Notes under the pieces: model-generated
Seen by the model: the letters and a program-made list of their open reading frames with translations, nothing else
The model's database searches: none
Told to the model about the DNA's origin: nothing
DNA from: Planctomycetota bacterium
GTDB taxonomy: Bacteria > Planctomycetota > Phycisphaerae > Phycisphaerales > Phycisphaeraceae
Reading direction: 5' to 3'
NCBI GenBank assembly: GCA_016350165.1
Contig: CP066225.1
Coordinates: 1,612,001-1,676,000, forward strand
DNA length: 64,000 nucleotides
Position numbers and translations under genes: made by a program
Shown: piece after piece, positions 54,560 to 63,523 of the stretch
Layout: the number at the start of each line of letters is the position of its first letter
Numbering within the stretch: the first letter of the stretch is position 1

Positions 54560-55062
54560 AAGTTGAAATCAAAATCGACAATGACTCACAACCTAAAATC
54601 ATTATCCCACCATATTTATGTTCTCATTCCAACTTTATTCAAACTAAATACAACCAACGATACGTTTTCGTGCAATAGCACTCCAACCAAGTCCCACCAC
54701 ATACGCTTGAGTACAACAACTCCCCTCGTATATCTCATACATCCAACCCACGCCACTCCTACAACTCACTAATAGCCGGCGAGCCACGCTCGCCGTGCCC
54801 ACCACCTCACAGCACCTAACCTCACAAATCACACCCAACAAACGATACGCTACAGTGCAATAACTCAAACCACTTTCTTCATCAGCCGATACGTTTTAGT
54901 AAAACAACCCACCATCCCCCCAAACCTCGCCCAAAGCCCTCACCCCACCACCCCATCTTCAACCCAAATCTTCCACCCATCCCTCACCGGCCAATCAGTC
55001 CTCATAGGGCTCCAATCAAAACCACAAAAAACACAAGACAGCTTCCCCCACCAGCCTTTATA
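54560..55062. repeat. Repeat-rich intergenic island III, left part
   Basis: Holds DR1 copies at about 54651-54684, 54838-54866 and 54881-54910, and the REP-like hairpin at 54773-54798. A segment near 54988-55016 (GGCCAATCAGTCCTCATAGG...) resembles ones near 6104 and 56451. No gene is seen. Confidence 0.65.
54773..54798. repeat. REP-like hairpin, copy 2
   Basis: TAGC followed by the perfect stem CGGCGAGC-CAC-GCTCGCCG and TGC; compensatory partner of the copy at 5882-5907. Confidence 0.75.
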
Positions 55063-55064
55063 AT
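55059..55064 (+). promoter_or_regulatory. Candidate -10 box for the mini-FloA genes
   Basis: TATAAT 35 bases before GTG 55099. A transcript starting about 55071 would have a short leader carrying AGGGGAG (55088-55094). Confidence 0.45.
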
Positions 55065-55098
55065 GCGCCTATCAAAATCAACTCCAAAGGGGAGAATC

Positions 55099-55515
55099 GT
55101 GGAATACATCATCCTAGCATTCGCTTGCTTCTTCGGCCTCATCTTCCTCCTCATCTTGTACTCACAACTCAAAATCGCCGGACCATTCATCACCGCCAAA
55201 GCCTCTGGCGTACCCGTTCAATTTTCCGACTTCCTAGGCATGGCCTTCCAGCGTATCAACATCAACCTCATCACACGATCCTACATCAAACTCTACAAAG
55301 CAGACATCCAAGTCACCATCAACCAACTCGCCGAACACCACCAAAACGGCGGCAACATCATGCGCCTTACCTCCGCTCTCATCGCAGCCAAAAAATCTAA
55401 CATCGACCTCTCATGGGAAACAGCTCGTGACATCGATCTCATAGGCCCAGATAAATCCGCCAACCGTGTCATTCAAACCACCTCTCCAGAAATCATCGAG
55501 TGCTTCACCTCATAA
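55099..55515 (+). CDS. Mini-FloA: truncated flotillin-like protein, copy 1
   Basis: 138 residues from GTG 55099, preceded by AGGGGAG four bases upstream; an ATG at 55063 would add 12 residues without a ribosome site. One N-terminal membrane helix (EYIILAFACFFGLIFLLIL) is followed by a region that parallels the N-terminal part of the bacterial flotillin FloA: FSDFLGMAFQRIN against FloA's LVGMRLRRV, QLAEHHQNGGNIMRLTSALI against QLESHYLAGGN..R...ALI, then DIDLIGPD and SPEIIECF at the point where FloA reads NPKVIETP. There it stops; the SPFH domain and coiled coil of FloA (about 330 residues in B. subtilis) are missing. Copy 2 starts 41 bases after its stop. Confidence 0.8.
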   Translation: MEYIILAFACFFGLIFLLILYSQLKIAGPFITAKASGVPVQFSDFLGMAFQRININLITRSYIKLYKADIQVTINQLAEHHQNGGNIMRLTSALIAAKKSNIDLSWETARDIDLIGPDKSANRVIQTTSPEIIECFTS

Positions 55516-55555
55516 CCCCTCCACAACCTCACAACATGTATCATAGAGATTCATC

Positions 55556-55972
55556 ATGTCCTTCTACATCACCGCAGCCATCTTCCCCTCCATCCTGGCT
55601 TTAATCTTTTCACTCTTCATCCCACTCGACCCCCTACTCTATTGGCTCGAACTCCGATCCTCCAAAGTTCCCATTAAATTCTCCGACGTTCGCCATCTCC
55701 ACTTCCAACAACTCGACTATAAACTCATCACACAGTCCTACATCCAACCCTATCAAGCCGACATCAAAGTCCCCATCATCGCCCTCACCGATCACCACCA
55801 AAACGGCGGCAACCTCCCACGACTAACCTCCGCACTCATCACAGCCAAAAACTCAAGCATCAACCTCACATGGGAAACTGCTCGTAAAATCGACCTCATC
55901 GGCCCAGAAAAATCAACCCACCAACTCATCCAATCCACTTCTCCAAAAATCATCGAATGCTTCACCACATAA
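55556..55972 (+). CDS. Mini-FloA: truncated flotillin-like protein, copy 2
   Basis: 138 residues, the same length as copy 1. An N-terminal hydrophobic helix (ITAAIFPSILALIFSLFIPL) is followed by the same region: FSDVRHLHFQQLDYKLITQSYI, ALTDHHQNGGNLPRLTSALI, ETARKIDLIGPEKS and the end SPKIIECFTT. Both copies end within a residue of each other. Copy 2 has a weak ribosome site (AGAG) before ATG 55556 and is probably translated from the same transcript. The shared truncation point and continued open frames argue for maintained small proteins and not decaying floA remnants. Confidence 0.8.
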   Translation: MSFYITAAIFPSILALIFSLFIPLDPLLYWLELRSSKVPIKFSDVRHLHFQQLDYKLITQSYIQPYQADIKVPIIALTDHHQNGGNLPRLTSALITAKNSSINLTWETARKIDLIGPEKSTHQLIQSTSPKIIECFTT

Positions 55973-56908
55973 CCAATCACCCATACACATTTCCAACCAA
56001 CGCTAAAGCGCATCTTTCAACCAACTATATGCTTGAATAGAAAGTCCATTTTTCTCAGCCACTTACTAACGACTCGCCACAATGAAACCTCTCACCAAAC
56101 ACTTATCTCCAATCAACAACACGTTTCAGCACAACTTATCATCACCTCCTTCATGCAACCAACGACACGCGACAGCGCAACTTATCACCAAGCACTTGCC
56201 TCCAACCGACGATACGCTCTAGTGAAACAACCACTTTTCTTTCACCTTGTGATAACACGCTATAACAAATAATTCACAACGCAACATACATACAAACTGC
56301 AATCAAACCGCCACATAACCCCCAACAAACAACACACTCAAGTGATACAAATCCACACAACACCCACTCCCCAACAGACGACACGCTATAGTACAACAAC
56401 CCTCACCCCGCCACCCCATCTTGAACCCGAATCCTCTGCTCATCACCCCAAAGGCCAATCCGGCCTCATTGAGGATACCGCAATTAATTCTTCATAATTC
56501 TCACCCCCTTCAGCAAACCGCATACCAAAACCAACCCCTTCACAAACCGCGCGCACAAACACGCAATCGTCCCCCAAAACTCCATCAATTCCAGCACATT
56601 TCCAACCCATTCCACACCATTCTTTAACCATTCCAACTCATTTCAGCCTATTTCCAACTACGGGAAAGTCACCGAAAAACAATAAACCTTCACAAACGTG
56701 CGCACAAACACGCAAACCAAAATTCATAACTCCTTTGTTTTTCGCCAAACTTAACAATACCGCTCATCAATCCGACTAATACGCGCATAGACACATTTTC
56801 AAAACCCCATTTTAAGACCACCTCAAAAACCAACTTCCGAGCAAAACGCGCGCACAAAACCGAATTCTCCCACCAACCCCCACCATTCGCCATCTCATAA
56901 ACTCAAAC
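55973..56908. repeat. Repeat-rich intergenic island III, right part
   Basis: About 940 bases without a gene. It has DR1-like copies at about 56066-56091, 56109-56140, 56156-56186, 56202-56232, 56322-56353 and 56371-56402 (several degenerate). A CCATTCC/CATTTCC tract with 10-12 base spacing follows (about 56580-56655), ending in CTACGGG (56658-56664). Copies of the CGCGCGCACAAA motif lie at about 56548, 56697 and 56847. The stretch 56843-56863 is identical to 6327-6347. Confidence 0.7.
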
Positions 56909-56941
56909 AAAAAACACCCGCAAGCATACGCTCACGGGTGC
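56909..56941 (-). terminator. Intrinsic terminator after the lipoprotein gene
   Basis: On the minus strand CACCCG (complement of 56935-56940) pairs with CGGGTG (complement of 56915-56920), followed by TTTTTT. Confidence 0.8.
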
Positions 56942-56965
56942 ATTCATTTTCTAATAACCAATCAC

Positions 56966-57778
56966 CTACTGCGCATCCTCAGGCCGAGCATCATTACCCT
57001 GAAAATCTTCAGGCACCGGCTCCGCCATCTCACCACCAGTCGCTTCATCAGCTGCAGCTTCATTCACTGCTTCCGATTCATCCGCTACAGTCTCCTGCGC
57101 CGCTTGACCTGATGCCGTTCCTGCCGCATTCACATTTTCACCTTCATTCAAAGGCGTAAACGCTTCACGCATGATCTTGATCGGTAACTGCGTCGAGAAC
57201 ACCGCACCTGTATCTGTCTGCCGAAACGTCACACGCAATGTGCAGTCATACGTCCCCGGCGGCATATCACTCGGCAAATCAGCCTTCAACGTATAGTGCG
57301 TCCCAGTAAAGTTCGAACGATACGCTTCCTGCCAACTCTTCGCATTAAATCGCTTATCAATCACCATCCGAGGCTCACCCTCATCCGGTATATAAACAAC
57401 CTGCAAAGTCCCAATCCCCGCGACAGGCAACATCCGGCCCAACTGATCTTCCGGCTGCACATACGCCACAACCTGCGTATCACCTCCCTGACCTTCCGTA
57501 CTGATCGGGCCACTATATCTGCCCAACTTGATACGGCTCAGTACCGGAGCTTCCGCGCCAGGAATCGGTTCCTTACCTGCTTGAACCTGCTGATGAAGCG
57601 CCTTCACCTCTGCCATGCGAAGTTCCAGCTCTTCATTCAATTCCTTCACTTCTTTACGAAGTTCCAGATTCTCCGTCACCACATCATTGACCGTCTTACT
57701 GCCGCCGCCAACTTTGACCGTACAGCCAACAAGTGACAACGACAACGCACTAATGATTAGCAAGCTAAAAAACTTCAT
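56966..57778 (-). CDS. Lipoprotein with coiled coil
   Basis: 270 residues from ATG 57778; the frame continues to ATG 57859, and ATG 57826 (AAAGGG upstream) is an alternative start with a longer n-region. The signal ends in the lipobox LVGC. Then comes a Gly/Ser segment, a predicted coiled coil (NLELRKEVKELNEELELRM, about residues 37-65), a beta-rich domain (TQVVAYVQPEDQLGRMLPVAG to FRQTDTGAVFSTQLPIKI) and an acidic Ala/Glu-rich tail of about 65 residues. Function unknown; the coiled coil and lipid anchor suggest an envelope scaffold. It lies just downstream of clpP on the same strand. Confidence 0.8.
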   Translation of the reverse strand: MKFFSLLIISALSLSLVGCTVKVGGGSKTVNDVVTENLELRKEVKELNEELELRMAEVKALHQQVQAGKEPIPGAEAPVLSRIKLGRYSGPISTEGQGGDTQVVAYVQPEDQLGRMLPVAGIGTLQVVYIPDEGEPRMVIDKRFNAKSWQEAYRSNFTGTHYTLKADLPSDMPPGTYDCTLRVTFRQTDTGAVFSTQLPIKIMREAFTPLNEGENVNAAGTASGQAAQETVADESEAVNEAAADEATGGEMAEPVPEDFQGNDARPEDAQ

Positions 57779-57871
57779 GCAATCACCAATCTCTCGGCTT
57801 CGAAGGTGTGACTTCACAAGCTTCATCCCATTCCCTTTACCATTGGAAAGCCTCATCACTGAGACTTAATT

Positions 57872-58471
57872 TTAGTCGTCCATTGGCAGGTGCTTGAGAA
57901 CATCGTCCGCACAGCCATATTCAACTGCTGCTTCAGCGTCCAGCCACTTATCACGTTCACAATCACGTGAGATCGTGTCGTAATCCTGACCCGTGTGATC
58001 GCCCATCACTTTATACAGACGCTCACGTGTCTTGAGCATTTCCGCAGCCTGGATCGAAAGATCAGTCGCCTGCCCTTCACTCACACCACCAAGCAGTGGT
58101 TGGTGCAGCAGCACACGGCTGTTCGGCAGCATATGACGCATACCCTTCTCACCAGCCATAAACAATACCGAACCCATCGACGCAGCCAACCCGATACAGT
58201 ACGTCTGCACCTTCGGGCGAATGAACTGCATCGTATCGTAGACACCCATACCAGCCGTGACTGATCCGCCAGGACTATTTATATAAAAATGGATGTCATT
58301 ATTCGGATCTTCATTCGAAAGGAAAAGTAGCTGTGCCACGATCAGGTTCGCTGTCTCATCAGTCACAGCACCACCCAAAAACACAATGCGGTCTTTGAGC
58401 AGACGTGAATAGATGTCGTAAACCCGCTCACCGCGGCCTGTCTTCTCGATTACTGTCGGTACCAGTGGCAT
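57872..58471 (-). CDS. clpP: ATP-dependent Clp protease proteolytic subunit
   Basis: 199 residues from ATG 58471, preceded by AAGGA; the frame continues 83 codons upstream, but that part is not ClpP-like. Catalytic triad in the expected places: Ser 98 in [10 protein letters not shown], His 123 in [12 protein letters not shown], and Asp 174 in [31 protein letters not shown] is the family's oxyanion and axial-loop region. ClpP forms a 14-subunit chamber that works with ClpX or ClpA; neither ATPase gene is nearby. The lipoprotein gene follows 93 bases after its stop and may be on the same transcript. Confidence 0.96.
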   Translation of the reverse strand: MPLVPTVIEKTGRGERVYDIYSRLLKDRIVFLGGAVTDETANLIVAQLLFLSNEDPNNDIHFYINSPGGSVTAGMGVYDTMQFIRPKVQTYCIGLAASMGSVLFMAGEKGMRHMLPNSRVLLHQPLLGGVSEGQATDLSIQAAEMLKTRERLYKVMGDHTGQDYDTISRDCERDKWLDAEAAVEYGCADDVLKHLPMDD

Positions 58472-58811
58472 TCTCGTTCCTTTTATCTTCCTGATAGGCG
58501 ATCCACACTTAGCGCATGATCGCCTGAAATCTTCCAAATCAAAGCATCTTGTGTAAAACACAGGACTTGCGTTCAGGCAAAAGCAGCTATGAACAGCATC
58601 AGCCTGCAATCTCGTTATCGACCTACTGGTCAACGAGATAGTCGTACCACAAGGCGCTCTAGAGATATTCTTATATCGACCACAATCATACCCGGTCCCA
58701 ATATTATCTGCCTGATACATTAAGGTCCCAATAACCTAATCAACTTCCCTGATTCACAGCATATTTCATCTCATCCACACAATTTCTTGCGACCCCAAGT
58801 CCAAAGCGCAT

Positions 58812-58839
58812 AAAAAAACCTGCATTTCGCAGGCTTTTT
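58812..58839 (-). terminator. Intrinsic terminator after the secreted hypothetical
   Basis: On the minus strand the stem CCTGC / GCAGG (complements of 58829-58833 and 58819-58823) with loop GAAAT is followed by TTTTTTTATGCGC. Confidence 0.85.
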
Positions 58840-58888
58840 CAACTCAATATCCAATTTCATTCAAGCCCACCGCAATTATTATCAGTCC

Positions 58889-60655
58889 TTATTCAACCGG
58901 CTCAGTTGCTTGATTTGAATCCGGAACCGACCCCGCCGCTTTTTCAGCTTCCCGCCTAGCCTTCTGTTCACGCTCAAGTCTTTTTCCCGTCGCATTTCCA
59001 GCATCGAAACCTGCTTCAAAAATCCCATAGACACTATCAATACCAACAAATCCAATGTCATCCAAACTTATTGGGCTGTAGAAATAAGCAAACGGAAATG
59101 GAGAGACCATTGACCATCCCAAACTATTTTCATCGATCCAAACCGTTGCCCCCATGTAATCAAGGTAACGAGCAACTCTTCGATAGGGTAAACGAATTTT
59201 TGAAGCTGCACGATCAGTTTTCTGATAATAAGCTGCAAACTCTGGAGCACTTGCTTCTAAATCTGAAAATATCAGAGATGTTCCATTGGAATCACCAAAG
59301 TAAGTGCGTGATTCAATAAATTTCTCATTATCTAAAATTGAAGTTGATGGGCTCTTTAGTTGTGCGACAGCACGATCCAATACGCCACGATCATACGCAA
59401 TGACCAAATGTCCATAACTTATGCCAATAAATGTCTCATCGATTTCACAAAACAAACCATCTTCATTTTCCCACTGTTTGGGCGTAATTTCAAAACTGCT
59501 CAAATTTTGTAGTATTTTATAAGCTGTTTTGTTTGCTGATTCGGGGTCATCCAATTGACTGACAATACACATGCCATACCCTAAATCATAACCCTTCACA
59601 CGATCACAATAAGTGACGTATCCATTTTGAATTTGAGCCACAACATCGGTCATCATGTTGATTTTTAAAGCTGAACTTATATAAGCCATACCGAGTGTAA
59701 ACTCTGCAACCATAGGCTTATCTAGATGACTCAATAAGCTAACCATCTTCGGAAAATAATCTTTTAAATTTAGCTGCCAAGTATTAACGTAAATCGCATC
59801 GACAGGAACAACTTTCAACATTTCTTGATTGATTTCCTTATGGCCATCAAGAATCTGCAACATTGCTTCTCTATCTTCTACAGTGATAAATACGCCGTTA
59901 CTATCCCAACGCCCATCATTGAATCCCTCACTAAATATAATAGCTCGCAATCCCCACAACCCCATCTCCTTCATGCTTATAGCATCATCACGATCAATGA
60001 AGCCAACATCAAACATCGCGTTCATCAAGCCCATTGTGTTAACAAATCCAGCGATCATGACTTGAACTTCATCAGACGCATAAATTTCTTGATGCAACGG
60101 ATTACTCAACACACATGTTTCTTCAGACTCCCATCGTAGGACAGATTTTGGGTCGCCACCAAAAAGAACGCCGTAAACATCATCCTCTTCAGTCACTCTT
60201 ATGTTGGTCGTGCTTTGAGCTGCAAAATCTTTGAGGTATCTGCGCATCCCCTTCATACCATCACCACCTTTGCAGATGATTCCGATTTGAATCAGCACAG
60301 GACTGCGTTCGTACTCTTCCTCTTCCAATGAACGAAGGAAAAAGACGAACTCGCCTTCCCCTATATTTTCCAACTCATTGAGAAATGGGAACATCCAAGT
60401 AAAACCGCTAAAACCATCGTCATCCGTGGCCATATCTTTGATGGTGCCTACGATTGCTTTTATTGATTTTTGATAATCTGAGTGCTTCGATATGCGGCCG
60501 AGGTTTGACTCCTTGAATGTATCACCAACAACCTTGCCACTACGCCAATGCAGAAAAACATCAACATCCTTTGGCACGTAGTGAAGTATGTCATCAGCAC
60601 GAAGATTCGTTGCAAACACAAGTGCTAGTACAAAAAGTGAAACGAGCTTCTTCAT
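58889..60655 (-). CDS. Secreted hypothetical protein
   Basis: 588 residues with a signal peptide (KLVSLFVLALVFATNLRA). No lipobox or sorting tail; the C-terminus is a charged helix (KRLEREQKARREAEKAAG). The start of the mature protein, DDILHYVPKDVDVFLHW, and the alternation of short strands and helices recall the planctomycete secreted proteins annotated as DUF3352-like, but this is not firm. AGGGGAATTAAAATG around 60655 gives a good start. Its terminator shares the TATGCGC tail seen at other terminators here. Confidence 0.7.
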   Translation of the reverse strand: MKKLVSLFVLALVFATNLRADDILHYVPKDVDVFLHWRSGKVVGDTFKESNLGRISKHSDYQKSIKAIVGTIKDMATDDDGFSGFTWMFPFLNELENIGEGEFVFFLRSLEEEEYERSPVLIQIGIICKGGDGMKGMRRYLKDFAAQSTTNIRVTEEDDVYGVLFGGDPKSVLRWESEETCVLSNPLHQEIYASDEVQVMIAGFVNTMGLMNAMFDVGFIDRDDAISMKEMGLWGLRAIIFSEGFNDGRWDSNGVFITVEDREAMLQILDGHKEINQEMLKVVPVDAIYVNTWQLNLKDYFPKMVSLLSHLDKPMVAEFTLGMAYISSALKINMMTDVVAQIQNGYVTYCDRVKGYDLGYGMCIVSQLDDPESANKTAYKILQNLSSFEITPKQWENEDGLFCEIDETFIGISYGHLVIAYDRGVLDRAVAQLKSPSTSILDNEKFIESRTYFGDSNGTSLIFSDLEASAPEFAAYYQKTDRAASKIRLPYRRVARYLDYMGATVWIDENSLGWSMVSPFPFAYFYSPISLDDIGFVGIDSVYGIFEAGFDAGNATGKRLEREQKARREAEKAAGSVPDSNQATEPVE

Positions 60656-60732
60656 TTTAATTCCCCTGAATTTCTAATTAATGAAAGCAATCAGATTGTA
60701 ATCTGGTTGTTTAAACTCGTCACGCGCATAAG

Positions 60733-60757
60733 AAAACCTGCACGGATGCAGGTTTCT
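60733..60757 (-). terminator. Intrinsic terminator after the GH99-like gene
   Basis: AAACCTGCA and TGCAGGTTT (complements of 60747-60755 and 60734-60742) pair across TCCG on the minus strand, then TCTTATGCGC. Confidence 0.8.
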
Positions 60758-60790
60758 GTCGACCACCGACCCGACTCCTGTTACCAGGCG

Positions 60791-62014
60791 TCAGTTTTTA
60801 TCAGGCCCTAAATACTTGGCTCGTACTGACTCTGGCAATTCGTCTGATTGAAATTCGCTCAGCTCCCCGAGCAAACCTTCGAAACCCTGACGATTATCTT
60901 CCAGATTCACTTCACGGCCAGTCACATCTCCCCACCATTTCTCGATCGTATCCACATATGTGAATCCGAAATCTCGGCTGGGTTCAACGGCAGTGCCTTC
61001 TTCCCAGTCGTTCCATGTCATGATCTGCACCAATTCTGGCTCACCCTCGAGAGCGCGGCTCATCGTATATTCCAGAATATCTGTGCCGTTACGATCAAGA
61101 ACACGTGGTCCGCCGCCCCAACCCCAAACACCTGTCGAATCAAAACCTGGACACACAACGGTCATGAAGAAATCGAGTCGCTTCTCTTTTTTTAACCAGT
61201 CTGCGGTTTGGCTGAAGTATTTAAAATCCTGATCCCAATGTTCGTGGTTTGGCTTGAACCACATGAATGCTGATTGGATTGGGCCATGCACATCGGCACG
61301 GTCCATGTTTTGACGGCAGTAATAAACTTCGCCGTCGAGCTTGCTGAAGATTTGTTTCCATTCGTCTGCAAGTATCTGACGTGGGCCGAGATCATCTTCA
61401 CCCCAGAAGTTGAACTGCATGATGAATGGTTTGCCTTCACGCTTTAGGTACGCATCGTGTGTACCATAACTGTTGATTAGATAGTTCAGATCTTCAGCTG
61501 CAGTTTTGATGATGTCTTCACGTGATTTGGGTTTGCGATAGTGAGGCCAATTGATTTTTTCTTCGTAACAAATCGCGATCTTCATGCCGAGCTTTTGCGC
61601 TTCGTCGAGAAGCATGGGGATTTGTGCGTCGGAGTCTGGCGTATCCTTACCGTACCAGATTACGACGAAGGCTTGTACACCAGCTGCTTTTGCGGTTTTG
61701 AGATGATAACGTGCGATGCTGCGATCCCATGAATTATATGGACCAACGAGCGGGTAGTGAACGGAACTGATCTGACGTTGGCCACTATCTAATCGTGTAT
61801 TAGGGTCACGACGATGAGCTTGATCATCCCATCGCCAATGTCGCCAATGTTTGTTTGCTTGCTGACCTTGCGGATACACTTCAAACCAAGGCATGTAGTG
61901 CGCGATAAGGTGCGGGCCTTTACCTTCGAGGTTCCACTTGGATTGTTCTGCAGCGAACGTAGCCACGTTCATCAGCAGCACTGCAGAGAGACTAATCAAC
62001 CACTGTAACTTCAT
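60791..62014 (-). CDS. Glycoside hydrolase family 99-like protein, secreted
   Basis: 407 residues with a signal peptide (WLISLSAVLLMNVATFAA). The barrel start GPHLIAHYMPWFEVYPQG, the ISSVHYPLVGPYNSWDRSIA segment, AGVQAFVVIWYGKDTPDS, KIAICYEEKINWP and the late IMTWNDWEEGTAVEPSRDFG match GH71/GH99-type proteins acting on mannose-containing glycans. Acidic residues that could be catalytic are in YEEKINWP and WNDWEEG. Directly downstream of a pseudopilin gene and a PEP-CTERM gene, and close to a LacI regulator. AAGGAA about eight bases before ATG 62014. A near palindrome (CTAATC-GTG-TATTAG, 61789-61803) lies inside it. Confidence 0.82.
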   Translation of the reverse strand: MKLQWLISLSAVLLMNVATFAAEQSKWNLEGKGPHLIAHYMPWFEVYPQGQQANKHWRHWRWDDQAHRRDPNTRLDSGQRQISSVHYPLVGPYNSWDRSIARYHLKTAKAAGVQAFVVIWYGKDTPDSDAQIPMLLDEAQKLGMKIAICYEEKINWPHYRKPKSREDIIKTAAEDLNYLINSYGTHDAYLKREGKPFIMQFNFWGEDDLGPRQILADEWKQIFSKLDGEVYYCRQNMDRADVHGPIQSAFMWFKPNHEHWDQDFKYFSQTADWLKKEKRLDFFMTVVCPGFDSTGVWGWGGGPRVLDRNGTDILEYTMSRALEGEPELVQIMTWNDWEEGTAVEPSRDFGFTYVDTIEKWWGDVTGREVNLEDNRQGFEGLLGELSEFQSDELPESVRAKYLGPDKN

Positions 62015-62026
62015 ATGTATGATTCC

Positions 62027-62761
62027 TTATTTCCATTTCCAGTGATCGCCGAGATCATTGCCGTAAGGTGTATCGCCACGATATGCGTTGACTTCATCGA
62101 ACATGAGGAATTCAACGTGTACATCACTGAAGCCGTAGTTACCACCACGATCAGGGTGTACATTTGCGGGGAGAAAATCCATTGATTCATTTTCTGCAAC
62201 GCCTACTTTTGTGGCAGAGCCGGGGATACCGGGACGATCATAGATTTCACCGATCATAAAAATGTGCAGCGGTATATCTTCAAATTTTGCGGTGCCTTGA
62301 TCCTGATAAGTGACACCGACGGATGTGTAGTTTGGCCACGGAGATTTGTAACCCTGATCAGAAAGCCAAGCGTGATTCCATTTCATGGAGTTGACGCCAA
62401 AACTACGATTGGGAATATCAGAGAGATCATCACGACGATCCACATCATCATCTGGGCACTCAAAGACAGCGCCATCACCGAGTAGATTTTGATCGATCAT
62501 GAATTGTGACCAGTCGATGTTTTTGCCGACACCGACGATATTCATTGAAGGGAGATGTCCTTTGTTTTCTTCGCCGTAAACGAACATAGCGGTCATGATC
62601 TGACGAATGTTTGAGCCACAGGTGATTTGTCTTGCGGTTGCGCGAGCTGCGCCGAGTGCTGGCAAGAGTATACCGATGAGCAAGGCGATAATGGAAATAA
62701 CGACAAGAAGCTCGATTAAGGTAAAAGCAGATGGTTTTGGTTTGTATCTTGAGAAGATCAT
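62027..62761 (-). CDS. Type II secretion pseudopilin-like protein with prepilin cleavage signal
   Basis: 244 residues from ATG 62761, with GGGAG about ten bases upstream; the frame extends to 62872. The prepilin peptidase site is SAFTLIELLVVISIIALLIG (cleavage before F, Glu at +5), followed by a hydrophobic helix and a soluble domain. The C-terminal ANVHPDRGGNYGFSDVHVEF resembles the H-x9-DG loop of planctomycete DUF1559-type prepilin-like proteins, of which genomes carry many. It is 12 bases from the GH99-like gene, so they are probably co-transcribed. A role in secretion or surface display is inferred. Confidence 0.88.
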   Translation of the reverse strand: MIFSRYKPKPSAFTLIELLVVISIIALLIGILLPALGAARATARQITCGSNIRQIMTAMFVYGEENKGHLPSMNIVGVGKNIDWSQFMIDQNLLGDGAVFECPDDDVDRRDDLSDIPNRSFGVNSMKWNHAWLSDQGYKSPWPNYTSVGVTYQDQGTAKFEDIPLHIFMIGEIYDRPGIPGSATKVGVAENESMDFLPANVHPDRGGNYGFSDVHVEFLMFDEVNAYRGDTPYGNDLGDHWKWK

Positions 62762-62887
62762 ATTGTTCACACTCCCAGACCCGATTGTAACATTGGTTTG
62801 ATCATAATTGATCTTAAAAATAGGGGAAAAGCGGCTGTAGCTTGAATTATCAACCATTAAACTAGCAGCCACTGTTTAACGGTCAGG

Positions 62888-63463
62888 TTAATTACGTTTA
62901 CGCCTGAGCAACATCAGACCGCCGAGTCCTAAGAGCGCGAGTGATGCGGGCTCTGGAATTGCTTCGGCTTTGATTTGATCGAATGTGTATGAGGCGTCGG
63001 CCGCACCAAAAGGTAAGATACGAATCTGCAGAACAAAAGATTCGGCACCGGCTGGAACAGCAACGGCGTTCACGTCGAAAGAGATCGGCGTTTCTTGATT
63101 GGTGTCAGTCAGTACAAGTGTTTGCCCAATGTATGCACCAGCGTTGTCGAAATAGATCGCGTTAACGTTGATGTAATCATTGTCCGCAGGTTCGTAAGCG
63201 GTGATTGTGACAAGGCTCTTGGCGAGATCTATTTTAGCACCGCCAAGATCGCTCCAGATGATGCCTGAATCCTGGTTTTCACCAGCGGATTTACTGAAAG
63301 CAACGTTACCTGAAGTATCAGCGGTTACTGCGGCAGCACCGAATGGGCTGTGAAAATGATCCGCGCTATCCATATCATCAATCACGGCGGCGGAAGCAAA
63401 ACTTGTTGTAAAAATTGCGGCACAGGCGATGCACCCTATCTTTCTCATATCAAAATGCGTCAT
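62888..63463 (-). CDS. PEP-CTERM sorting domain protein
   Basis: 191 residues from ATG 63463, with AGGAGG seven bases upstream; a TTG at 63466 is unlikely. A signal peptide (IGCIACAAIFTTSFASA) precedes a beta-rich domain with IIWSDLGGAKIDLAK and IYFDNAGAYIGQTLV (CBM-like). The C-terminus is IPEPASLALLGLGGLMLL then RRKRN: a PEP motif, hydrophobic helix and basic tail recognised by exosortases. It probably sits on the cell surface. It precedes the pseudopilin and hydrolase genes and lies 60 bases from the regulator gene on the same strand. Confidence 0.9.
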   Translation of the reverse strand: MTHFDMRKIGCIACAAIFTTSFASAAVIDDMDSADHFHSPFGAAAVTADTSGNVAFSKSAGENQDSGIIWSDLGGAKIDLAKSLVTITAYEPADNDYINVNAIYFDNAGAYIGQTLVLTDTNQETPISFDVNAVAVPAGAESFVLQIRILPFGAADASYTFDQIKAEAIPEPASLALLGLGGLMLLRRKRN

Positions 63464-63475
63464 CAACCAGTCCTC

Positions 63476-63490
63476 CTATTCAACGATTAG
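63476..63490. repeat. CTATTC-AAC-GATTAG, second identical copy
   Basis: Identical to 16428-16442. It lies between the LacI-type regulator and the PEP-CTERM gene. Confidence 0.6.
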
Positions 63491-63523
63491 TTGAGTGGAA
63501 ATGAATCATGTAAAAAGAAACGT

